Source: Promethearchaeum sp.
GTDB lineage: Archaea; Asgardarchaeota; Lokiarchaeia; Sigyniarchaeales; Promethearchaeaceae
Direction: 5' to 3'
NCBI GenBank assembly: GCA_030611625.1
Contig: JAUWPK010000060.1
Coordinates: 1-12,076, forward strand
DNA: 12,076 nucleotides
This document shows, one piece after another, positions 7,853 to 12,076 of this stretch; position 1 is the first letter of the stretch; each line of letters begins with the position of its first letter. The position numbers and the translations under genes were made by a program. The notes beneath the pieces were generated by a model. That model saw only the letters and a list, made by a program, of their open reading frames with translations. It was not told the origin of the DNA and ran no database searches.

Positions 7853-8160
7853 TGTAATTTCCTCCGATTTTTTTTTCTGATTAATTTAATTCTATTTTCT
7901 GGATTTCCTTCGATTTTTTTTCCATCGAATTCGATCATTTTTTTAATCCCATTCGGTTGATCAATCCACGAACGGAACATATATTGATTTTTAATATAAA
8001 TTTTTGATTGTTCTTTGTTTTCAACCCGTAACGTGTATTTTGTTTCATCAATAACGGTTCCAATAAATTGAAACTCGGACCAGTTTGGGTTATTTTTGCT
8101 TTTTGCATATAATTCAATTCCTATAAAATCTAAATATATAAATATTTTAGCATCTCTCAT
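7849..8160 (-). CDS. rnp1: Ribonuclease P protein component 1 (Rnp1 / Pop4 / Rpp29)
   Basis: 103 residues, the usual archaeal size. The family pattern is visible in order: FIGIELYAKSKNNPNW, then QFIGTVIDETKYTLRVEN (the Sm-like barrel, residues about 30-50), SKIYIKNQYMFR, and the end DGKKIEGNPENRIKLIRKKN. Archaeal Rnp1 works with Rpp21 on the RNase P specificity domain for tRNA 5' maturation. It is embedded between uL29 and uS17, the conserved archaeal position. It overlaps both neighbours by 4 bp (ATGA with uL29, TTGA with uS17), so translation is probably coupled on both sides. The SUI1/aIF1 gene often found next to it is absent. Confidence 0.93.
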   Translation of the reverse strand: MRDAKIFIYLDFIGIELYAKSKNNPNWSEFQFIGTVIDETKYTLRVENKEQSKIYIKNQYMFRSWIDQPNGIKKMIEFDGKKIEGNPENRIKLIRKKNRRKLH

Positions 8161-8357
8161 ATTTCATTGATCTCGTGCATGTAGGTTAATATACGTGCAA
8201 CATTTTTTTTCAATTGCTTAATTTTTGAAGGATCTACCATGGTTCCGCCCATCGAATTGCTGGCGCGTATTTTAAAGAGCTCATTTCTCAAATCAATTAA
8301 TTTTTTCTCTCTTTCAATTGCGCTCATCTTTTCAATATCTTTCATTTTACTTTTCAT
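8157..8357 (-). CDS. rpl29: Large-subunit ribosomal protein uL29
   Basis: 66 residues forming the two-helix uL29 hairpin: EREKKLIDLRNELFKIRASNS (helix 1 and turn), then DPSKIKQLKKNVARILTYMHE (helix 2). uL29 sits at the peptide exit tunnel next to uL23 and is a docking point for SRP. GGTGA lies 6 nt before the ATG at 8357. The second Met (M5) matches the more usual family start, but the Shine-Dalgarno favours the first. There is a 14-bp gap after uS3 and a 4-bp overlap with Rnp1. Confidence 0.94.
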   Translation of the reverse strand: MKSKMKDIEKMSAIEREKKLIDLRNELFKIRASNSMGGTMVDPSKIKQLKKNVARILTYMHEINEI

Positions 8358-8371
8358 ATGAATTCACCAAT

Positions 8372-9340
8372 TTACTTCTTTTCTTCCTTTACTTCTTCTT
8401 TTTCTTTATCAGATTTTTTTGAAGCTTTCTTTGAAGATTTTTTAGTAGTTTTCTTTTTTCGAGTGGATTTCTTCTTTTTCTTTGGTTTTTCTTCTTCTTT
8501 TTCAACTTTCTCTTCTTTTAATTTCTCTTCAGGGGTGTTTAATCCTTCAAAAACTTCGTCCTTTTTCAGAGTGTCTTTATCAGTTTCTAAGATAGTTTCT
8601 TTTGAATCTGAGATTTCATCAAACAAATCATCTACCAATTGTGCTTCTTCATCAACATCTTTAATTGCTGGTAGGTTTTTGTCTTCTTGATAGAATTTAT
8701 CTACTTCAGGAGTAACTTCTTTTGGGGCAATTTTTTCTTCAAATATGCCAGTTCGTATTTCGACGTAGTCTGGTAATAGATAATCTTTAGACATAATTGA
8801 AACACGAATTCCTAATACTCCTGATTTTAATGTTAAGTGAGCAACTCCTTTATCAACACCTTCATCTGCTGGGGTACCACACTTATTTATAACTCCTGAT
8901 CTGAAAACTTGATTACGAGCACGTTGAGATGTAACTTTACCGCTAATATGGACTTCTACTCCACGTGCACCTGATTTTACTATTCGACGGATAATACTAT
9001 ATGTCGCTCGTCTATAATTTTGACCCTTATTAATTGCATAAGCAATTCTTTCTGCTTGAATTTGTGCATTTAAATCTGGATTTTCTATTGTATCAACATC
9101 AATTGTTGGAACATTAATATTAAACTTGGCTTTAACAGCATCGGTTAGTTCTTTAATTTTTTTACCTTTCTTTCCAATAACTAATCCCGGTCGAGAAGTT
9201 CGAATTGTAATTCTTGTCCCCATTGGAGTTTTTTGTAAAGAACAACCAGAATAGCCCGAATTATCTAATTCTGAGCGTAAAAATTCATCAACTAAGCATT
9301 GTTGAATCCCTTTATTAATGAAATGTTTTTTGATTGGCAT
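8372..9340 (-). CDS. rps3: Small-subunit ribosomal protein uS3 with long charged C-terminal extension
   Basis: 322 residues, against roughly 200-250 in most archaea. Residues 1-205 are the standard protein: the type II KH domain with the GKKG loop at 56-59 (LVIGKKGKKIKEL), then the C-terminal uS3 domain with YRRATYSIIRRIVKSGARGVEV and TLKSGVLGIRVSIM. Residues 210-280 form an acidic linker (Asp/Glu-rich), and 285-322 a basic low-complexity tail of KKKKK, TRKKKTTKKSSKKASKK type. uS3 lines the mRNA entry channel with uS5. The tail resembles the one on uL30. The Shine-Dalgarno is weak (TGTGA), 23 bp after uL22. Confidence 0.96.
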   Translation of the reverse strand: MPIKKHFINKGIQQCLVDEFLRSELDNSGYSGCSLQKTPMGTRITIRTSRPGLVIGKKGKKIKELTDAVKAKFNINVPTIDVDTIENPDLNAQIQAERIAYAINKGQNYRRATYSIIRRIVKSGARGVEVHISGKVTSQRARNQVFRSGVINKCGTPADEGVDKGVAHLTLKSGVLGIRVSIMSKDYLLPDYVEIRTGIFEEKIAPKEVTPEVDKFYQEDKNLPAIKDVDEEAQLVDDLFDEISDSKETILETDKDTLKKDEVFEGLNTPEEKLKEEKVEKEEEKPKKKKKSTRKKKTTKKSSKKASKKSDKEKEEVKEEKK

Positions 9341-9363
9341 AATTTTTCACATTTTTAATTATT

Positions 9364-9831
9364 TTATTTCTCTTCTAGTACTATTTCAATATGGCTTAAT
9401 TGGGAAAAATATGGACTTGATCTTCCATGTGCTCTCTCAATATACCGCTTGAGTGTTCGACCTCTCATAACAGCGGTGTGGATTATATGTAATCGATCTG
9501 GATCTAATCCTTTATATTCAGCGTTAGATTCTGCATTTGCTAAAACATCATATACCATTTTCGCTGATTTTTCTGGATAACGTCCCGCTGGAAATTTATG
9601 AAGATGCATTCCATGTCTGTGTCGAACTTTTTTATTTGATCTACGAAAGGGGACAGGAGTTTTTAAAAGGATAACGCCTTCTAAGAAGGTTTTTGCTTTC
9701 TCTAAAGACATTCCTTTGATTGTATTGCAAACTTCGCGGGTCTTCTTTGGAGAAGTTTTAAGATCTCGCCCACTAGCTATTGCTGTCTTGTCTTTATCAA
9801 GCCCTGAGAATGAATATTTCCAATTTGGCAT
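9364..9831 (-). CDS. rpl22: Large-subunit ribosomal protein uL22
   Basis: 155 residues, archaeal/eukaryotic L17 type, starting MPNWKYSFSG. Motifs are LKTSPKKTREVCNTIKGMSLEKAKTFLEGV, the tunnel-lining region VPFRRSNKKVRHRHG, GRYPEKSAKMVYDVLANAESNAEYKGLD, and the end RAHGRSSPYFSQLSHIEIVLEE. This is the first gene of the compact operon. AAGGT lies 9 nt before the ATG. Its normal upstream neighbour uS19 is about 1.1 kb away, so uL22 presumably needs its own promoter or a long read-through transcript. Confidence 0.97.
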   Translation of the reverse strand: MPNWKYSFSGLDKDKTAIASGRDLKTSPKKTREVCNTIKGMSLEKAKTFLEGVILLKTPVPFRRSNKKVRHRHGMHLHKFPAGRYPEKSAKMVYDVLANAESNAEYKGLDPDRLHIIHTAVMRGRTLKRYIERAHGRSSPYFSQLSHIEIVLEEK

Positions 9832-9840
9832 GTTTTTTTA

Positions 9841-9880
9841 CCTTTTTTATTTATTTAAATGATTATTAATAGTTAATTTG
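9841..9880 (-). promoter_or_regulatory. Possible promoter and RBS of the uL22-uL15 operon
   Basis: On the minus strand, TATA-like elements lie at about 9874-9861 (CTATTAATAATC) and 9861-9853 (ATTTAAATA), with AAGGT at 9844 just before the uL22 ATG. An archaeal TATA box is expected about 25 bp ahead of the transcription start, which would give a very short leader. AT-rich sequence makes such matches common, so this is tentative. Confidence 0.25.
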
Positions 9881-10098
9881 AATCCAGCAAGCAGATTTGG
9901 AATTACTCTGCGCGGATAAGGTGTATACGGTGCCAATATTTCACGCAATTCACTTTTTCATGCATATCGGGCATACACACGCCCCAGTTTTTTCATAACT
10001 GGGCGCATTAAATTCACCAAATCTAAGATCTTTCGATCTTGTAGTGAGTTTTCTAAAGATTGATCATTAAAATGTTTTGCGATTTGAAATTGATTTCC
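9847..10098 (-). pseudogene. Decayed reading frame with in-frame TGA, family not recognised
   Basis: On the minus strand one frame is protein-like for about 83 codons, interrupted once by TGA (9958-9960). The first part reads FNDQSLENSLQDRKILDLV followed by NLMRPVMKKLGRVYARYA. After the stop it continues KSELREILAPYTPYPRRVI and PNLLAGFKLTINNHLNK, ending in TAA at 9847. It has no ATG near its left end: the frame runs into direct repeat A and meets a TAA at 10099-10101, as if the 5' part of a gene had been cut off there. By hand count the 120 bp from 9901 to 10020 are about 42% G+C, richer than the repeat beside it. I do not recognise the family. The frame could be the C-terminal relic of a mobile-element or accessory gene, or chance. 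Confidence 0.35.
9980..10005. other. Hairpin-forming inverted repeat
   Basis: CGCCC-C-AGTT pairs with AACTGGGCG around a 7-nt loop (TTTTCAT), leaving one bulged C. A second perfect palindrome, AAGATC-TTTC-GATCTT, lies at 10025-10040. Together they could give structure to an RNA from either strand; no T-run follows directly, so they do not look like terminators. Confidence 0.5.
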
Positions 10099-10205
10099 TT
10101 AACGTTGATTTGAAAATCGTGAAATTTATATAGGACGTAGTCGGGATTGATACTATTTTGATTTTGTCCAATATGAAAGATAAAATTAAATCTAATGATA
10201 ATGAA
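10087..10205 (+). repeat. Direct repeat copy A (about 119 bp)
   Basis: Matches copy B at 10785-10903 with a constant offset of 698 bp and only four differences by hand alignment (about 97%). Similarity fades gradually to about 10080 on the left and 10216 on the right. The unit contains GTGAAA-TTTATATA (promoter-like, plus strand) and, 41 nt later, the start of a tiny frame MKDKIKSNDNE. I found no terminal inverted repeats, so it is not an obvious insertion sequence or MITE. Confidence 0.9.
10119..10132 (+). promoter_or_regulatory. Archaeal promoter-like BRE/TATA in repeat A
   Basis: GTGAAA directly before TTTATATA (10125-10132) fits the archaeal BRE plus TATA consensus in plus orientation; the reverse orientation has a poor BRE. 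Transcription would start near 10155 and run antisense toward the 3' end of the membrane-protein gene. Confidence 0.45.
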
Positions 10206-10259
10206 CGTAGCAAAAAAAAAAAAAAAATTCTAAGAATAAAAGAACCAGCAGAAATTTGA
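10173..10259 (+). CDS. Possible 28-codon lysine-rich small ORF downstream of repeat A promoter
   Basis: It starts at the conserved ATG of the repeat: MKDKIKSNDNERS, then five Lys from a poly-A tract, then ILRIKEPAEI and TGA. No Shine-Dalgarno precedes the ATG. In copy B the same start is followed after 11 codons by TGA, so the peptide is not conserved beyond MKDKIKSNDNE. It may be the truncated 5' end of a duplicated gene, part of a small RNA, or meaningless. The poly-A tract makes the frame fragile. Confidence 0.2.
   Translation: MKDKIKSNDNERSKKKKKILRIKEPAEI
10212..10227 (-). terminator. 16-nt poly-T downstream of the membrane-protein gene
   Basis: Sixteen consecutive A on the plus strand are T on the minus strand, 40 bp after the stop of the membrane-protein gene. 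This is a good archaeal termination signal for that gene and would insulate it from uL22. Confidence 0.5.
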
Positions 10260-10266
10260 TGATTTT

Positions 10267-10650
10267 TTAGAAAAAAATATCAAAAACTGATAAAAATGCC
10301 GCATAAACAAGCAATAAAATTACATAAATAATTACAACCATGATGACGTAAATAAATATAGCTCCTATTGCTCCTAAAAATGTTGTTTTATGTTTGGCTT
10401 TAATAATAAACGGTGCAATTACAACTGCAATTATAAGTGATATCACATATCCTATCAAAAATTGATATAATAATACAAATACAATGAAAAATACTAATGG
10501 AATTATGAAAATATATAAGCTTGTGAGAAATACAAGGAGTAACTGTGTGTTTTCACCCTTAAACAGTTTAATTCCTAATTGCAAGGCAAAGGTTAGTACA
10601 ATAAATATCAATATAAAAACTAGAATTTCAATTGCGCTTACTTTAAACAT
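10267..10650 (-). CDS. Small four-helix integral membrane protein, unknown function
   Basis: About 127 residues, almost entirely hydrophobic. Counting from an alternative TTG two codons upstream (10656), four likely transmembrane segments lie near residues 8-29, 39-63, 65-85 and 93-120. Short basic or charged loops sit between them (KLFKGENTQ, KAKHKTT). There is no signal peptide with a cleavage site, no cysteines and no catalytic motif, and I do not recognise the family. The start is uncertain: GGAG lies directly against the ATG at 10650, too close to act normally, while the TTG at 10656 has no Shine-Dalgarno. The gene lies in ribosomal orientation between uS19 and uL22 and is framed by two near-identical direct repeats, suggesting a separate accessory insertion with its own poly-T terminator. 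Confidence 0.75.
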   Translation of the reverse strand: MFKVSAIEILVFILIFIVLTFALQLGIKLFKGENTQLLLVFLTSLYIFIIPLVFFIVFVLLYQFLIGYVISLIIAVVIAPFIIKAKHKTTFLGAIGAIFIYVIMVVIIYVILLLVYAAFLSVFDIFF

Positions 10651-10784
10651 CTCCAAGATCTTGAAACATAATAAATTAATAATTAATTTTACAATTAATA
10701 ATTTTACAATATTGTAGACGGACTTGATTTATTTTTTAGATTTATATTCCATTTAGGGAATATTTTAAGACTGGTTCCGATATT

Positions 10785-10903
10785 AAATTGATTTCCTTAA
10801 CGTTGATCTGAAAATCGTGAAATTTATATAGGATGTAGTCGGAATTGAAACTATTTTGATTTTGTCCAATATGAAAGATAAAATTAAATCTAATGATAAT
10901 GAA
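10785..10903 (+). repeat. Direct repeat copy B (about 119 bp)
   Basis: Partner of copy A, 698 bp away. It ends about 34 bp before the 3' end of uS19, much as copy A ends about 60 bp before the 3' end of the membrane-protein gene. Each copy therefore lies just behind the stop codon of a minus-strand gene. It keeps the TTTATATA element (10823-10830) and the ATG (10871), but its tiny frame stops after 11 codons. Confidence 0.9.
10817..10830 (+). promoter_or_regulatory. Archaeal promoter-like BRE/TATA in repeat B
   Basis: Same GTGAAA-TTTATATA element as in copy A. A plus-strand transcript would begin near 10853 and run into the 3' end of uS19 in antisense. Conservation of the element in both copies follows from the repeat and is not independent evidence. 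Confidence 0.4.
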
Positions 10904-10908
10904 TGAAG

Positions 10909-10932
10909 TAAAAATAATAGAAAAAGGGAAAA
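10909..10932 (-). terminator. T-rich tract behind uS19
   Basis: On the minus strand, TTTTTCCCTTTTTC and ATTATTTTTAC lie just after the uS19 stop. Several T5 runs in tandem are compatible with archaeal termination, so uS19 may be transcribed separately from uL22. Confidence 0.35.
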
Positions 10933-10936
10933 AGTG

Positions 10937-11416
10937 TTATTTCAACGGTACAAACTGACTTGAACGCGTAGCTCCGACCCCAGGATTTCCATGTTGTACT
11001 TTCTTGCATGTAGGGCTAAATTCTCCCAAATATTTGCCAATATGATCAGGTGTGATTTTTACTTCAATATATTCGATTCCGTTATAAATTGCAATTTTCA
11101 GGCCAATAAACTCCGGAAAGATTATCATATCTCTATTATGTGTTCGTGTTACTACTTCACGATCATTTTTCAGGGCTTTTCTGGCTTTCTTTAATTTTTT
11201 TAATAGTTTCTTTTGCCTTTTTGGCATACCTCTAAGTAAGGATCTCCTCTGACGAGATGGAAGTAATTTGATAAATTCCTTCATTGACATTCTTCGTAGT
11301 TCTTCGAGGTCTTTACCTCTGTATAAAAATTTACGTCTTGACGATTCCGACATTTTACAAAGATGAAAAGTTGAACATAAATTAATAATTTTTTGCTTTT
11401 CGCCCAATTCCTCCAT
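10937..11416 (-). CDS. rps19: Small-subunit ribosomal protein uS19 with possible N-terminal extension
   Basis: 159 residues from the ATG at 11416. The family begins near residue 22: MSESSRRKFLYRGKDLEEL, then MKEFIKLLPSRQRRSLLRG, VVTRTHNRDMIIFPEFIG and the signature HIGKYLGEFSPTCKKVQHGNPGVGATRSSQFVPLK. uS19 lies in the 30S head by the A site, next to uS14. The first 21 residues (EELGEKQKIINLC, STFHLCK) are not typical, but AGGAG lies 11 nt before this ATG, whereas the ATG at 11353 (M22) has no Shine-Dalgarno. Its normal upstream partner uL2 is replaced by a divergent cupin gene, and its downstream partner uL22 is displaced by about 1.1 kb. Confidence 0.95.
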   Translation of the reverse strand: MEELGEKQKIINLCSTFHLCKMSESSRRKFLYRGKDLEELRRMSMKEFIKLLPSRQRRSLLRGMPKRQKKLLKKLKKARKALKNDREVVTRTHNRDMIIFPEFIGLKIAIYNGIEYIEVKITPDHIGKYLGEFSPTCKKVQHGNPGVGATRSSQFVPLK

Positions 11417-11525
11417 TTCATTATTTTCTCCTATATTGGTATGAAATAATAAAATGAGATTTATTTTTATTTTTAGAAATTATTATATCAATAGTTTCAA
11501 TGACATAATTAAATGGAGAATAATC
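11417..11525. promoter_or_regulatory. Divergent intergenic region with promoters for uS19 and the cupin gene
   Basis: 109 very AT-rich bases between two divergent starts. On the plus strand TTATTATATC (11480-11489) could be the TATA box of the cupin gene, with GGAG at 11515-11518 as its ribosome-binding site. On the minus strand the A-rich AAATAAAAATAAAT around 11475-11461 and AGGAG 11 nt before the ATG could serve uS19. The positions are plausible, but low complexity makes them weak. Confidence 0.35.
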
Positions 11526-12076
11526 ATGATAAAATCCACCCTTAAATCCGGTCGAGGAACTAAATTATTCCAAAATAATGAAGTCTCACTAACCCTTAGT
11601 ATTTCAACAACTAAATCATCTGAATCTCCAAGATGGGATGAGATTTTAATGATATTAGGGACTCTTATTGTTCCAATCAACCATTTGGGAAGAATTTCAC
11701 CCCATAGTTTACAAATAATCATTCCTCCTTTTTCACAATACATGGTAATTAATTCGGGAAAAATTGATTTGGGCCTTTCTTTTAGCCTTGATCCCAAAAA
11801 TCATAAAATTTTGTATGATCCTTATCTTTATGAGCATGAAGACCATAAGAATTACGATTCCGAGGAATTTAAATCTCTTCACCCCGTTCCCGATGGCTAT
11901 ATCGATATTTTGGCGAAATGGTACTCAATTAAATTCACATATCCTGATTTTAATTACATATTCATTCGCCCTGGGTTAGGAATAAGTTTGCAGATGCACG
12001 CAATGAGGGAAGAGCACTGGGAAGTTCTCGAAGGCCAACCAATAATTATTGCTGGCTCTAAAATCTCATATGACAC
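11526..12076 (+). CDS. Cupin-domain protein, mannose-6-phosphate isomerase type II-like, 3'-partial
   Basis: An open frame of 183 codons that runs off the right edge, translated by hand from the ATG at 11526 (GGAG 7 nt upstream). An in-frame ATG at 11454 would add 24 unlikely AT-coded residues. Near residues 148-170 the sequence RPGLGISLQMH, AMREEHWEVLEG matches the cupin motif of type II phosphomannose isomerases and the C-terminal half of mannose-1-phosphate guanylyltransferases (typically LSLQxHxHRxEHWxVxxG). The metal-ligand positions read H158, M160, E163 and H164, so one usual His is Met. The N-terminal 130 residues are not recognised. If the family assignment is right, the protein acts on sugar phosphates for glycan or nucleotide-sugar synthesis; the Met substitution leaves activity in doubt. 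It has no evident link to translation. Confidence 0.7.
   Translation, partial: MIKSTLKSGRGTKLFQNNEVSLTLSISTTKSSESPRWDEILMILGTLIVPINHLGRISPHSLQIIIPPFSQYMVINSGKIDLGLSFSLDPKNHKILYDPYLYEHEDHKNYDSEEFKSLHPVPDGYIDILAKWYSIKFTYPDFNYIFIRPGLGISLQMHAMREEHWEVLEGQPIIIAGSKISYD

Noticed and set aside
9980..10040. Two neighbouring hairpins considered as a tRNA or riboswitch.
   Set aside because: No cloverleaf, T-loop or CCA-end can be built, and no known riboswitch core is recognisable.
9964..10077. Minus-strand 37-codon frame ending in TGACVCPICMKK, zinc-knuckle-like.
   Set aside because: It has no start codon or ribosome-binding site, it overlaps the longer protein-like frame, and Cys clusters of this size arise by chance.
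9847..10098. In-frame TGA read as selenocysteine.
   Set aside because: The flanking protein is unrecognised, no SECIS-like structure follows in the short gap before uL22, and the frame lacks a start codon. A decayed gene explains it more simply.
10257..10290. TGATGA and CTGA motifs spaced like a C/D box small RNA on the plus strand.
   Set aside because: Both motifs are short and common in AT-rich DNA, they overlap the 3' end of the membrane-protein gene, and no internal D'/C' boxes or terminal stem are visible.
10677..10716. AATTAATAATTTTAC-type short repeats and the palindrome ACAATATTGT upstream of the membrane-protein gene.
   Set aside because: Low-complexity AT sequence; too short and imperfect to call an operator or an att site.
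11483..11797. Minus-strand frame of 104 codons near the right edge.
   Set aside because: It is antisense to the cupin gene, whose frame contains a recognisable motif and a good start; the minus frame resembles nothing.

Overview
This window is an AT-rich archaeal ribosomal-protein locus. Archaeal affiliation is shown by the S10/spc-type order with archaeal/eukaryotic proteins (eS4, eL32, eL19), the RNase P subunit Rnp1/Pop4 between uL29 and uS17, a zinc-binding eukaryote-like uS14, BRE/TATA-like promoters and poly-T terminators. The eukaryote-like uS14, the lysine-rich tails on uS3, uL30 and eL32, and the base composition would fit an Asgard archaeon (Lokiarchaeia-like). That placement is an inference and was not tested phylogenetically.

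Layout, left to right. (1) At 3-650 on the plus strand lies the 3' part of a TPR-repeat protein whose beginning is outside the window. It converges on the ribosomal operon. (2) 687-9831 on the minus strand is one tightly packed operon of 18 genes, read right to left: uL22, uS3, uL29, Rnp1, uS17, uL14, uL24, eS4, uL5, uS14, uS8, uL6, eL32, eL19, uL18, uS5, uL30, uL15. Gaps are mostly under 25 bp, two junctions overlap by 4 bp, and many Shine-Dalgarno sequences sit on the stop codon of the preceding gene, so translation is probably coupled. A 12-nt poly-T tract directly after the uL15 stop is the likely terminator. The uS14 gene (54 codons) is short and easy to miss.

(3) 9832-10936 is the unusual part. 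uS19 and uL22 are normally neighbours, but here about 1.1 kb separates them. It holds a decayed reading frame with an in-frame TGA (9847-10098), a small four-helix membrane protein (10267-10650), and two copies of a roughly 120-bp direct repeat (10087-10205 and 10785-10903, about 97% identical) that bracket the membrane-protein gene. Each copy carries a plus-strand TTTATATA promoter-like element and the start of the same tiny reading frame. (4) 10937-11416 on the minus strand is uS19. (5) 11526-12076 on the plus strand is the 5' part of a divergent cupin-domain gene that resembles mannose-6-phosphate isomerase type II cupins and runs off the window.

The ribosomal proteins build both subunits, and Rnp1 ties the operon to tRNA 5' maturation. 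The usual flanks are missing: no uL2/uL23/uL4/uL3 before uS19, and no SecY after uL15. The locus has therefore been cut out of the canonical archaeal super-operon on both sides.
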